Positions 20,399 through 33,835 of a stretch of 64,000 nt of DNA are shown here, one piece after another (position 1 is the stretch's first letter; each line of letters starts with the position of its first letter). The stretch lies in NCBI GenBank assembly GCA_037102815.1, contig BTPP01000012.1, positions 744,001 through 808,000 on the forward strand. The letters run 5' to 3'. Under the pieces are notes generated by a model. That model worked only from the letters and a program-made list of their open reading frames with translations, was not told the DNA's origin and ran no database searches. Origin of the DNA: Neurospora intermedia. Lineage: Eukaryota; Ascomycota; Sordariomycetes; Sordariales; Sordariaceae. Position numbers and translations under genes: made by a program.

Positions 20399-22898
20399 CG
20401 CCGTTCCCTCCGTGTGCGAGATTGGACCGGGGGTTGAGTCCGTGGGCATGTTTGGGCACCTGGTTCCCCGGCAAATATGAACAAGGATGGAGGAAAGGCC
20501 GGCCCCGGTTTTTCTCAGCTTCAGCTTCGATTGCGCTTCCACTTTCCTTCTTCCCTCCTGCTTCTTTGTGATTCTAGCCTCTTTCCCCTTTTGGGTCCCC
20601 CCGATTAAATTAGAACTCGCTCCGTTTTGCAAGGTTTTGAGGACAAAAGGACGTTTTCAAATTGGCACCCTCTTCTTCTTTTCCCTGCCATGGGCTGGCT
20701 AGTGTGGTTTCGTAGGGATTAGTTTCCGGCAGTCACCCCGGCTGCCCTTGGGTGTTTGGGTCTCGATTGTTCCATTCTGAACGGGTTGATGATGTCGTGA
20801 GATATCCAAAGCCCAATGTCATGCATGCAATGTCGGAAAACTCATGGCGAAAAAACGAGATTTCGTTTTTTATTTTTGTGAAGCGAAGACCAGGGATTGA
20901 CTGAACCGACGCGAAGTCGGGACATGCCGAATGTGTTTGCTAAGCAACATCAGCCAGCCAGTCTTTAATTGTCAACATGCGAAACGGTCATGATTTGACC
21001 ATCATCAGGTGCTGTTTTCCTCGTGTTATCCATTTATAAGAAAAACGCCGTGACTTACCCATGTTCCGGCCCCGGTTCCGAGCCTCCCTCCCATTGCCTG
21101 GCAAGTCCGACAAGTGGGACCGGCATTACCTCACCCGGCCTCACCAGGCTCACGCAACATGCAACACGCCCCAGTTGTCTTCCCCGGGCCTTATCCCCTT
21201 GCCGTTCCGGCGCCGATAATCCTCAACCCCGGTGCTTCAACCCTATGGGGACTTGCCCCCAAGTTTGCCCTGTACTGTCTGAAGTAAGCCCGCTCGGTGA
21301 CCCCGGACTGACCCCCGATTACCCACCGAACCCTGGACCTCCGATGTAAAGCCAGCCAAAGCCAGCCTCAGACGCAAGTTTGACGTCAAAACTAGGATCC
21401 TTTTGATGGGGACCGGACAGGGCATCGCGTCGCATCCACCGGAAGGGTAGCCCGAGACGGTCACGACCGGGTCCGAAGGGGATGGGAAAAGGCTTCTGGA
21501 AGACAAGAAACGGTGCGGGACAAGGAGTGGAGCAAATTCAGGACCCCGGAGAAACTGTCATGAATCCACCTCCACTTCCACTTCCATACCATCCACCACA
21601 TTGAGCTATCACAAACCCTTGATCCGTTTCTGACAAGTCAGGAACATGAATACATGCCCGCAGATGCGTGGTGGGATGAGTGGGGACAAGGTTTGGTGAC
21701 GAACCCTCCCCGGTCATATGTCCCGTTGGGGGATGGCTTCAATCAATATACATATATGTATGTAAAACGTTTGCGCCGTGTTTGATGAATGCGAATATAT
21801 CTTAAAACCACTCTATCATTGTAGAATCCGTTAGTTTTAACGTTTCCATCGGTCAAAACATGAATGTAGATGGTACCTGCCTTCTGGCTTCTTTCGGGTT
21901 CGATCATGATGTTTTGTCTCTTTTTGTAGTGTTGATATTGCAAGATGCTGGCAATGATTAGTTGTGATCACTGTTATCTTCACACATGATTAACCGTGAG
22001 AGGGGAATAACTACCTAGAGACGTGACTAAACCGCATAGCTTCTTTCATGCCTTGAGTTGTATCATTACCTTTGTGTTGATGATCAAGTTTTGTTCCATC
22101 TTAAGGATTGATGGTAAGATTGACAACGAAAACCAGACGTGTTGACGGATTGCTTCTATCCCCCTTCCATCTCACTTTTTGTCCTTGCTTTTTCCTCTTT
22201 CTCCTTCGGGTCGCCCCCAACACTCAATCCTCTCGTTTGTTGACTTGATTTCATCTATCACTTGGGGGCCATTAAGCAAACACAATCAATATCAACGCCA
22301 GTTGCCATCGAGTTGACAGGTTAGGTGACATTCGCCACGCACGTACGGCAGCAACGCCGCAAAAGTTTAGTTCATGCTGAGTGATTGACAAGCCTCGTCC
22401 TGCTCGGCAAGCCACCACAGTTGCCAATAGCCATAGCCATGCAACGCCATGCAATGCTATACTATGCTTCATCTTTCTGAACGATCAACGGTTAAAGCGC
22501 CACCACGCGCACTGTTCACCGTTTGGGAACGTCTGTTGTTTGGTGTGGTATCTCAAAAAGTGAGAACAGTAGAGATAGAGATAGTCAGTGCATGTATGGT
22601 CCTTTTCCCACGCACCATGTCTCGTTCACCATCCGTGTACATACACAATCATCCCACCAACTTACTGTATTATGCGGCCGTTGTCAAGTTGAGATGCGCC
22701 ACGCCGGCAATGGTCTAGGTAGGTAGCCTTTCAACTCTCGAAAGTCCGTCATGTTGGCTGTCGCGAGTCGTGCGTGGACTAAAACATATGTATTTTATCG
22801 TGAAAGTTGAATTTCAACGTAGGTAGCTTGATCGGACCGGTTTCTGTTACTCTCAATGTCAACCAAATATAGTAGTTGTTCAAACTGCCGGCCGATGG

Positions 22899-22928
22899 CA
22901 TTGACTGACTTACTCAAGTCAGTCAATG
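22899..22928. repeat. Perfect 11-bp inverted repeat with 8-base loop
   Basis: The arms CATTGACTGAC and GTCAGTCAATG are exact reverse complements separated by TTACTCAA, giving a strong hairpin. It lies in non-coding DNA. It has no U-tract and no gene end nearby, so a terminator role is not suggested. Confidence 0.85.
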
Positions 22929-24520
22929 AAATGGTGTTAACGAACGTCCCTATCAGACCTGAATGGTGCGCGGTATATTTGAGTCGCATGTTGTGGGCGT
23001 GGAAGTCCGCCATTACCATGAGTCCATAACAATCTGTTGAGGTAGGGCAGGTGAACAGCTTTGACTCAGCCATTCCTTGTCCCAGTTCACACCCACCTGT
23101 CATGATCATGTCAGTTAGCCTTTCCCGTGAGGCGAGTGCGGGTGCACAGAGACAACTAATAAATGTCAGTCAGTCACTAAGTCAGTCCGTATTAACATGA
23201 CGACTGACGTGACTGGCGGCTGGCGGCTGGAGGTGTCTGATGCCTGATAGTTCGTGGGGGTCTCGCCGGTTCCTACTTCTACCGTCGCTAATAACAGGGG
23301 AGGGGGCCTTGAATCAGTTTGGTGATGCGGCGTTCTGACCATCTGTCAGTTATTTATGAAGACAGCTGCGGTTCGGCTATGCTTGTCTCAGTCACTTGTA
23401 AGTCGTTGCATGTCTGAAACAGGATAGATTGAAGCAAGGCACGCCATTTCGGCAACGGGCCAACTCATTTGGAGAATGGCTGTCTTGAATACTCTATTTG
23501 TTATGTCCGTATACCTAAGTCATTCAAGAAGGCTATCGGTCAGCTTCTCTCTTGATGATAGCCCCATCCACTTGTCGTTGGACAAAGTGGTGATCAACCT
23601 TCGGTCATAAAATGACTGGTCAACATACGCATGAGGGAGGACACAACGTAAAACCTACCGATGTCGTGCACCATCGCCTGCTTGACTCACTGGCGAAGGG
23701 AATACAAACCTGTAATTGCGACGTTCAACCTAGCATAGGTAGGGCAATTTGTGCACAGAGTAATTCCCGGTTGATCCAGTTGTATGGGTTTGCCGTTACG
23801 TCCGCTCGGCTGCTCTTTTTAGATTATGAATGTCTCGGTTCCCCAGAATTGGCAGCACCTGAGATTCGGAGATCATGTCGTCTCACATTCATCCGATCTT
23901 ATGTACGATCTGTAGGTGTGAGGCAGGGCAGACCTTCCCTTCTGGATACAATGCTGAAGCTGACATTGACTGCCAGCAAGTGTAATCGGGGCCTTCATGA
24001 CTGTCGACAAACTTGATGCCGTAACGATACCCAACCAGTCCTCTGAAAGACACATGGCCGATACGGTATCCTTAACAGCATGAAAGTAATAGCTTGTTTC
24101 TCGAGGGACTTCCGCTCGAGCTGACATTCAACGTGATGTTCAGGGGGCATGTCACGGTCTAAACACTTAGTGACCTATCAGGGCATCGCCAACACCACAA
24201 GACCAACGACAAGATCATCATGAAAGTGAAAGTCCGTGATGAAGCCAACAGAAGTCACATGATCCAAGGCGAATGCATCCCCGGAAAAAGAAAACTTTGG
24301 GGCCCAGATCATCAGGTCGCTATCTTCTTTTCTTCTTTTTTTCCGGGTTTTTTTTCTCCGCGGTCACTACTGCATAATAGCTGAGCCAGGCACCCAGGGT
24401 CATGGGCGGATGGACTTCCCATTGGCAACTAACCGCCCGGGGCGCGGGAGCCGAGTGACGATCATCGATGCGCTATTTGCCCTGCGGCCCTAGCACCAAC
24501 GGGGAGATTCGTCACATTAT

Positions 24521-24538
24521 GTCTGTCTGTCTGTCTGT
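24521..24538 (+). repeat. GTCT tetramer microsatellite
   Basis: Four to five GTCT units. A complementary GACA array lies at about 54256-54287. Confidence 0.8.
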
Positions 24539-27500
24539 ATCCAATGCCACTTGGCGCACACAATCCATATAACTCGCCTCAATATTCGTTTCACTCGTCA
24601 CCTTATGCTTGAATTTAATCACTGGGTTTCGGGTCCAGAGAAGATCGGCTGATGAAAGCCTCCGTTTTGTGCAGGGAAAGCAAAAGCATGAAAGGAATAC
24701 TCCAAACGAAAAGTGAAGCGACCGACTAAGCCTTTGACTGGTCCGAGCCCTCGCGGCCCTGAACCCATCGCGTTGGGTGTTTGGGTAATAATGGTCTGTG
24801 ACTCATCCACGTGTGATGCAGTTTGCATGGTGATTGATTGATGAGAAAGGGCAACCGTGACGGCCAAGTTTTTCGACGATCAAGCAAGAAAACAAAACGC
24901 TTTCCGCTGTAACAATCAATCAAGCAGTCGTCATGACAATTTGCCCCCTTCGTGCGTGTTTCAAGAGAGCAAGCAAAACCTGATCCAAGGGCTACTCCAA
25001 GGGCTTTCAGCCAGCTGGGCTAACGGGGCTCAATCAGCGTGCCGGGCCCGACATTGATTGAGTTAAATGGGTGTGTGTGCTGTGTATAGTGAGCGGCCGG
25101 CGATCCGCTCGTCATTGTGCTTTGTCGGGTACCAAACTGTACCCATGTTCACGACGAGGAGGGTTGAGGGAACGCTAATGCAGGAACACATTTACAACCC
25201 TTGCAAGGTGTAGAAAAGGCACTTCCGTTCCGCTCACTCGGTGCCCTGGGGGCGTGCGTGTGTGCATGCGAGCTTGCCGTTTCGTAGCACGGCCTGTTCC
25301 CTTTTTGTTACCGCTGCAAGGTACCAAGACCGGGTTCCCAGGTTGAACCATGACGGAGGGCTGGCACCTCTTCTGTTGTATATCGGTACCTTGGTTGGCC
25401 TCTCCCCGTGGCTGAGCTCAGCCAGGCCAGGTACAAGTCGCGGGACGGTGGGATCTGAGACGTTTACGGATGACCGTCTCAGAGGGGACAGAACCAAGTA
25501 CACAGTACATGACTAGCCACCGTTCTGTGTTTGCAATGTCTCACAACTTCTCAGCCTTTCCGTTCAACTCAGCAGTCTCAGCACGGAGGGGCCAAAATAT
25601 TGCTTACCTAGGCTGCCACAACGAAGGCACTCCGTATTGTCCGGTTCTATTCCGCTTCAGAAAAACTGTCCGGTTCAAACGGATCTCCAGGTGCAGCATC
25701 GCAGTGGTCAGGCATGATGAGGCTCAGCATACACGGTATGCAACACTGAGGATAGGTGGACCGGATCCGTTCCCCGGGTTGTCGCTTCGGCCTTCTGAAT
25801 GTATGTAATCCTGAAGACTGAGCCGTGGTGCCGCCGTCGCCTTTCCACTTGTGCATCGTTTTGCCGCCGCATTTGTCTGCCTAGACTTCCGTTTCTTCGT
25901 CGGGTCGTCCCTAACCGCAAACCCATCTATCCTTTGAAAAAGGTGACTATGCTGATGAACACTCAGAATATGAGTGTATGATGAATTGGCAATTTGCGTT
26001 GATGAGAACGTGCGGATGTGTGACTCTGGGTTAGGTTTCTTTTTGCGGGGCTATTTCTGGCAGGGAAAAAAAAAGCCCATGGCGTCTCGGCGAATAGGCG
26101 TTGAGATCGAGGGAGGGGTATGGTAGGAAGGACCATTTAGTTTTTGTGCCGTTTCGTCGGCATCTGCAACCAAATGCAGCAGTGATGTAGCTACAAAGTT
26201 GAGTAAGTAGTGATCTTGGGGGTACTCCTTTTGTGTTTTGGCCCCCTCCAATCCGTATGTCCATGGACTTCATTCAGCGATGGTGTTGTTCCGTCAGTGC
26301 CGTGAATGGTCGTGGACAGTAAGTAGCGCATCACAGCAAAGCCCACGATGATGCAGTGGGGGGCTGGAAACAGGATGGCTCCCTCCCTCCAAAGCACATC
26401 TCTTCTGAAGTCGCCCTCGAAACTGTTGCTGAAGCGCGGCCCTGCATGATGTCAGTTCCAGATGTTCGATAACTTCGAGGGAACCTCGGGCAAAAGCGTG
26501 TGGATTAACAGAGGTCTCACGACGCACAACACCCGGGACCTTGCAACCCCCGAAAGTGTATTGCATCACACAACAGCACCTATTTCCAGGTCTGATAGCC
26601 ATATCGCCCTAAAACAAAGAAAATGGATTGCTTAGGATACGACGAACTGGCAACACAATTGTGTTCCCCCCACCCTTGCTGAACTTGACAAGTGCTGGTA
26701 GCCTTGCCTGTGTTCGCTCCAATGTCTCAGGTTTGTAGCCGTAGGGAACCGTGGAATTGCGCTGTATGCTCCGTCGCTCCGTTTTTTTTTTTTCACTTGG
26801 CGCAGCGTCGTTGTGGCCAGCCAAAGTGACTCTGATCATCCCCGTGTTACCCGCGACGCATGTCAGGCGGGCGGGCGGACAGTCCCATTCGGTGGGCTGT
26901 AGGAAGCTGAGGCGGCGTGGTCGTGGAAAATAGTACTCGGGCCTTTTCCATCCACCTATCCAGCTTCCTGGAATACCTGCGCAGCCAGGATAGTGTATGT
27001 CATCGGAGGGCGATTATTTGGATCCACGTGCTGGTAAGGCAACCCAATACCGCGGAACATGGACTTCCGGAAGTATTCGACTGCAGCACCTGGGATAGAT
27101 GCAATGCGATTCGACAAGGTATACTGTAGCTCATGGTCTGCAAAGTACCGGTACCGTAGGTAGATTACAGTACTGAGGCCAACGCGGGAGACAAGTGAAC
27201 TGCCGCTGCCTGTTCAAGCATGAGGCTTACTGCATGTCCGTCATCTCCTGCTGCGTAAGAGCGGACGTGAATCTGTGCGTGATCATTAGTACGTAGCTAC
27301 CAAAGTGCAAATAAGATAAAGAGAGTCCACGATGCATACCCAGGGCTGAGTGCTATCAAGTCCACCATTGGCATCCAGCCTCTTCCGAGACACCGGGAGC
27401 TTCAGGTCAGATTCCAAACAGGCAATGATTCGTGTCCAGCGCATATCCCATACGTACTTAGCTGGATAACCCCAAGAGGGCACCCCGCTCGGTCGGGTTG

Positions 27501-30500
27501 TCGTGTGGCTGTCAGTTCCCGCAACGCGGCATGTCGGGCGTGGGTATATTAACCTGAACGGCGAAGACCCCTAGCAATTGTCCACCATGTTACATTTGTG
27601 CTTGGGTTGCTGTCTCGGAAACCTGGGGTAGACGGGCGTGTGTCTTCGGAACAAACTCATTTGCATGCGCACCGAGAGTTCGTCACGAGGAGGACGTACG
27701 GTGTTAGGCGAGAGCTGTGATATAGTCAGCTACCCGAGCAGGTGTTCCTCGTTAGGTATGTTCCGCTGTCGTACGGCATCCGAGTTTACTGCGGTTTCGT
27801 TGATCCGTCCAACCGTGAGGACGTGCAAGAACAACGACTGGCAGACTTTTTCATCCAGCAGGCCATCTTTCAGCTCTTGACTTATTTTCTTGAAGACAAA
27901 CGCGCAAACCGCGCTTCCTACGCAGGCCTTGTTGTTCCTGCAACAAGGTCTTATGGGGGTACCGTCTCCGGGTTCCGTTGCCTATCATGCGGGAAAATGC
28001 TTGAAGACCCTGGACCCTGCAACGACCGCGTTGTTGGCTGGGCGCTACCGTATGTACAGTCCTGCAAGTTTTGTGGCAGACAAAGTCGCGATAGCTTCGC
28101 GTCGCCAGCTAGAGCCTGTGGGCTTTGTTTTTGCCATCTTGACGGCGACTGGTTCGTTGTCTCTCACGTTGCGAGTAACTGCGTCGCATTGCATCCAGCT
28201 CGTCTCGTCGACTGTTGGGCAGCATCGCTTGGAAGCGGCAGACTGGCTGGTTTCAATGTGCGTTTTGCTATGTTGACCGAGCAATGACTGGTCACGGTGG
28301 GGACGGTGAACTGGTTGCAGATCGAGGCCATTCCTCTTTTGTGCTCTGACGGCTTAGCACTGCTGAATGTGTGGTCCAGCAGCCCTTGTTTGCACAGATC
28401 GCCGCATCGCTGCCATGCTGAAACCGTATTAGTACCATCGTCACTTTGTGTTTAGTCTGCTCAAGAGATCCGATTAGCGACGATCCTTGGTTTTTTGTCA
28501 TATTCAAGTGCTTAACAAGATGGATTCATCAGTGTCCCTGCGTTTCGAAGAGCTTCATCAATATGTCTACGTAGTACTCGCTGCGACGGTCCGGGTGGTG
28601 ATATAGTGTGAATCGACGCGTCAGTGAAGGTTAATTGTAACAACATACCTCCAGAGGTGTGAAGAGTGCCTTGGCCTCAATCCTGAAAACGGAGCGGCTA
28701 CCACATGATACCGGCAGCGACGCTTCGGATACAATCCAGGCAGCTGGGTGGACACAGTGTGGCCTCACAAAGTGGCCCAACGACCCTGAGATCGCTTTCA
28801 TCTGCCCTGCTGTGAACCAGCACATGCACACTAACAGATGTTTTCAACATATGCCTTCCGTTCAAACCGCGCTGGCATCATGCTTCAACGACGCAGAGGC
28901 ATTATAAACATTCCAGAAGCGTGTTGTTCATGTTTTTGATTCGGTTCTGAAGACTGACACACTGTGGTAGGTGAAGGTTCGGTTTTCTCCCACCTTGGCC
29001 CCGAACACTATGTACTATGGCCGACCTTTCCTTTGGCCTGCAGCAACTTTGGACTGACAGCTCACAGCATGCCCACCTATGAAACCAAGGCTGAGTCATC
29101 AAGTGACAGCCTCTGGTGAACGAGATTTTTACCCGGGTAACCGTTCCGGACCTCTGACGAACGGTACGAAGGCGCGGTGGCTGGGGCGAGCGAAACTCGG
29201 AGCATAGTGCAGAGCGAAACTCGCGCAGATTGGCCGGCACGATCCGGGGCCGGGGCAGCTACGCTCGGCGTGCCTATCAGAACATCGGACGGCCATTTCT
29301 GAGGAGCGACTCTCGTTGTACGATGCAGGCACACCACGACCTGGAGCACTTTCGCAGTGGTTCAAGTCCAGATCTGCCGTTTACAGGGTGTCGACAGCGT
29401 CATAGCAGCCTGACTATCTTCAGGTTACGACCCCAGGACTGCAGAAAGTCCGCCACGTCCGGGGTCGCGAAGCTGCAACCGGCAACAAGCTTGGTTCTTG
29501 GCCAAGATGCTCATGTTTTCGAGCCATTTTGCGGTGGATTCTGGTTGTGTTGATCTACTCCCAGAGCGAGAACTCTGTTGCCTGTCTCGGGCAACTCTGA
29601 CCCATCTCTATGGATATCGATGGAATTTCGATAGCTCGCTGGGCCTGGTTGTTTTGTGGACTGGAGACTATCCGGGGCGGAACCGGAGAGACTCGCTGAC
29701 TCGCTGGCCTTGACCAAGCGTTCCGCCTACGGCCGAATGAGAAGGAGGAGGCTGGATGCCGATGGGGACGCTTTGGAGATGCTGTCCATAGGTGGGCGGG
29801 CCTAAGTATCTACAGGCCGCCACGGTAGTGGACTGCGGGTGTCCAAGAGTGCGAGGCCGTGGCCACTGGACGGACGGCAATGCAGACGGAGAGAAGACCG
29901 ATCTGAGCCAAGTGCAGAAGAGGTCATCAGGGTCTGGTCTGGCTACATACCGTGGTGGTGTGGACGAGGGGAAAACGTGGACCAGAGTTAGCCAACACCA
30001 AGGGCGACCAGCAGCTTCACCTCGCTATCGCAGAGTGGGCCTATTATTAGCTGGATATCTGATGCAGTGCCACGAAGCCCAACAAGCACCGAACCATCAC
30101 CGAACAGAGGAAGGCCGGCGCACCAGCAACATCCCCGGTACTTGCCAGTCTGGTATACTAAGTGGTCTCGCGTCCACCCAACCCTTGTCTCTCACTTGCC
30201 CTAGGAAGGATGCCGCGTATGCAGAGTCCGGGGGGGCTCCTGGTCGTCCGCAGAGCTTCTTGGATTCCCCAATGGCCCGGCGTTGCTGCCCACGCTCCTT
30301 TGATTCCGAGATGCGACGAAGTGCAACGAGATGGCAGGGACGGATTCCGGGCTGGGCATGTGGCCGCCGGCCATGGAGAAACTCAACGGGCGGGAATGAG
30401 CCAAGCTGTGGGACTCGGATGTCCAGATAAGGCAATTGGCAGACTGGTGATGATGTTGTCGAACTGCAACGCCGCCGTATCGTACCAGTGTCCACCCCCG

Positions 30501-31091
30501 TAGCAGCTAGACAAGACTAGGCCGCAGTAGCTCCCCAGGCTAGGCCGTAGTCTACGGGTAGTTCGTGGTTAGTACGGGGTAAGGGCTAGCACTAACGGCG
30601 GGTCCAGGCAAGTCTGAAACCGACACTTGCAAGATGCACTGCAACTTGCATGTCCACCAACGAAACATGTCCGCCGCTCGTGAATGTGGGTGAATGTGAG
30701 AAGATGACCTCAAAAAAAATGACGAAAAATGCCGACCTTTGTTTTTCTTGCTGAGAAGCTGCTGGGTGTGCGGTGCGAGCCGAAGGGAACCAAGGGCACC
30801 GCACCCGGAAACCCCCAGCCATCGTAACATGTTTTTTGGGTACATATCTCGGGGGTACCTTGTGGCCTGTAATGGCAGACACGATGCCACTGTCCAATGC
30901 CCTGAGAGAGAGTGTGTAAACTCTGCGTCAAGAGTGCAGCGGCATGCCGCACTTCTCTGCACATGTTGATGATGCGAACTCGGGGTTGGCTCAATTGAAA
31001 ACCGGAGAAAAAAAAGTTTGTCGAGGTTCCAGGGGTGAAATTCTTTTCTCTCCAATCATGACGACCGTTTTGGAAGAGAATAGCTTGAGTC

Positions 31092-31125
31092 GGTCCTGTC
31101 GTCAATGGGGTCCTGTCGTCAATGG
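31092..31125 (+). repeat. 17-bp direct tandem duplication
   Basis: Two exact adjacent copies of GGTCCTGTCGTCAATGG. A second small duplication of an 11-bp unit (GGGCCGATCGA) is at 31932-31953. Confidence 0.85.
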
Positions 31126-32408
31126 CGGTGGTGAAAATGGCTGTGGCGGCGGCATGAGCGTGTCGGATTTTAGAACAAGGCGCAGCCATATCATCCATCA
31201 TCAGTCAGCGCCGGTCCTGTCGGGCTGTCTTGTTCCCATTGTAGGACATATAGATCCGGCACGCAGAGAAGCCGGACAAATCGAGATGATCTTTTGTTCC
31301 TGTCATCCGGCGAACTGCGCATGGGCGTTTGTAAGTTTGCCATTTGTACATATGTATCTGCTTGTCCTGTGGGCGCGGTGTGGTGGATGTGTGGTGGGTG
31401 TGGCGTGTGGCTTATCGTAGCGTTAAAGACTGCCAGTGCAGATTCTGATAAGGCCCTCAGAAAATCCTTCATGGGTGTTGTGTTCATCGAATCCGGATTG
31501 GGAGCCGGCCAACGTCAAGACGGAAAGAGGACTGCAAAAAAGATGAAACTGGAGGCTGGGCCTGTCAGAAGTCGCTCAGAGGAGCAAGTCGCGTTTCGGA
31601 CCGTCCCTGATATGGACTTTATGGTTCTCCGTATTCCCGGACAGTCTGCCCCCCTCCTTCTCCATCGAGGCCGATCCGGAGAAAAGCTGGAGCTGTAAAG
31701 AGGAGCGAGAAACAAGGAGGCTCCAAAAAGGCTGCAGCCCTACTGCAGAGTCCAAGGTAGTCTCGTTTTGTCCTGTCCTGTCTGGTCTTGTCAAGCACAC
31801 ACGGACTGGAGGTAGGCTGCGGGAATAAGGTGGTGGTGCAGAGAGACTGGAGTGTCTCCGAAGAGGCCGAAGTCTGTAACGGAAGAGTGGATGACGGATG
31901 GAAGACGAGAGACAACCTAAGAGACGGGAGAGGGCCGATCGAGGGCCGATCGAATGTCACCATTTGACACGATGAGAAGGGTCGTCATTTGATGGAGAAG
32001 CCGATTTTCAGGGTCGTGAATATTTCATGATGGGCCATGGTACATATTGGTTGAAGATGCATGGTCCGGTTCCTAGATCGAGCGAGCGAGCGTGGTGAGG
32101 TGTCATTGCACTCAAGTGGAAATTGTGGAAATGGAAGCCCTCAAGGGAACTTCAGTTCTTGCGATTCCCGCCCACCCAAGAACTGAAATGTGAAGAGATT
32201 TCATTCAGTTCCCGTACCACGGTACAAGACTGGAAAGAACACGGACCTGACCTTTGTTTGTTTGATTGTTGCTGCCTTCATTTCGAAATTACTACTTGAT
32301 TGTGGCTTCCTTCCTCCTTTGCGACCAAGTCCATTCAGTTCAGTTTGTGAAGCGGAAGGCGCGAAAGGGAAGGGTGGATGATGGATGTGCTTCAGGTGCC
32401 GGCCGTGT

Positions 32409-32413
32409 GTCCC
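32409..32413 (+). repeat. Left 5-bp target site duplication (GTCCC)
   Basis: GTCCC directly abuts the left terminal inverted repeat; the same five bases abut the right one at 43915-43919. This supports insertion of the whole block as one unit. A 5-bp match by chance is about 1 in 1000 at fixed positions. Confidence 0.6.
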
Positions 32414-32462
32414 TACAGCAGTATGAAGGCCAAACTCTATTTTTCTCCACTTTCCAACTGCC
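32414..32462 (+). repeat. Left terminal inverted repeat (49 bp)
   Basis: Matches the reverse complement of 43866-43914 at 47 of 49 positions. Both differences are A here against G there, the direction expected of RIP or deamination. Similarity stops sharply beyond the 49 bp on both sides. Confidence 0.88.
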
Positions 32463-33545
32463 AGTCCCGCTAACCGCACCCCTCCTACCTCTATATCCGT
32501 TTGCAACTTTACACCCTACAACCCCACACGCTCGGTTCTACATCCTATAACTACTACGTCGTATCCTGCAACCTAACCCATTACATTACATTTTATATCG
32601 GGCAATAGCAATATTATTATCCACAAACAAATAGCGATCCTCTATAATAAGCAACTATAATAGCCAATCCAATAACGACTATTTCCCTTTTAAAGCTTTC
32701 CTATAGCGCGGCCGCACTTTCGATAATCTAGCGATAGAATAGGAACCCGAAATAAATAAGGAAGTAGTAACCGCCTACTTAATCGAGCTAATCCGAATTT
32801 GCACGTTCGATAATACTACTACTATTTTATACCAACTCGTAACTATTAGCAATAATACTAAGTATTAGGTAGGTATACTATATATAATCTATCTAGATTT
32901 CACTTAGTCGAAACTAATATTATTCGGAAAATATCCAACGCCTTTAGAAAAATAAAATTATTTTCAATAGTAAGCAAAAGACGATTATTAAACCTATTTA
33001 CAATATAGCTACGAAAGCCATAGCAATCATTATTTACCTCTTTACCAATACGAAGCGTATAGAGAAATATTCGCAATATAAAAATAGTAGAAGCTACGGG
33101 CCTTTAGATATATATTTCGTTCTTACCGAACCCTATACTACGAAAGGCGCTTATATCAATTGCTAGTACTAAGGACGCAGCAGTAACTATATATATTATA
33201 AGAGTATATATAATTATAATTAATATATATATAATAGATATATCTTAACAATTAAATAGTAAAGGAAGAGTATAATAAATAAGAAATAAAGCGGAAAATA
33301 GTAGAGTAAAAGGGTTTAACGGACAAGGACATCGAGGGATTGATAATTAGTGAAATTCGGAGGATATTGAAGATTTGCAACAACGAATTGTAGAAGCATA
33401 AGCAAAAGAGGTAATATAGTATTAGTTAGTAATAATTAGTAACGGGTAGTAATTATTCGTATAGGAACCGAAATTTCAGCAGTACATTTTCTCACAATAT
33501 AATATTTTCAAATTCTTTTTCGTGATACCTTATGGAATTCACTGT

Positions 33546-33835
33546 AATTGACTTTTTTCGAAAAAAAAAATTGAAAAAAAAAGAAAAAAAAAATTTCAAA
33601 AAAAATTTCCAAAAAAAAATCAAAAAAAAAAAAAAAAAAAAAAAATGTAAAAAGATTTGAAAAATGAAATTGTAAAAAAAAATTCTAAAAAAAATATAAA
33701 AAAAAAAGAAAAAAAAACCTATAAAAAAATTGAAAATAAAAATTGTAGTAAAAACTTTATTAAAAAAATTATTAAAAAAAAGATTAAAGAAGAGATTTAA
33801 AAAAAATAAACTAAAAAAAAGTAGAAATAACACTT
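33546..33835 (+). repeat. A-rich belt, left
   Basis: About 290 bases made almost only of A runs with scattered T, G and few C. It starts about 1.13 kb from the left terminus. The complementary T-rich belt begins about the same distance from the right terminus. Confidence 0.8.

Larger units (their letters stand above)
16633..32408. other. Left part of gene desert
   Basis: Nearly 16 kb of ordinary base composition in which I can support no protein gene. The longest frames (for example 27742-28287 and 29792-30430 plus, 19350-19823 minus) start at non-ATG codons or run through simple repeats, overlap other frames, and show no domains. What can be seen are microsatellites (listed separately), poly-T tracts near 17490-17515, short direct duplications, and many copies of ACCTACC/GGTAGGT. 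Regulatory DNA or unannotated non-coding RNAs are possible, but nothing marks them. Confidence 0.5.

Noticed and set aside
27742-28287. 181-codon frame with two C-x2-C motifs
   Set aside because: It starts at GTG, overlaps other frames, and the cysteine pairs do not build a known zinc-binding domain.
29340-29380. tRNA B-box-like GGTTCAAGTCC
   Set aside because: The T-stem does not pair and no A box or acceptor stem is found upstream.
33492-33833. 113-codon Phe-rich minus-strand frame
   Set aside because: It is only the complement of the A-rich belt (TTT codons), not a protein.
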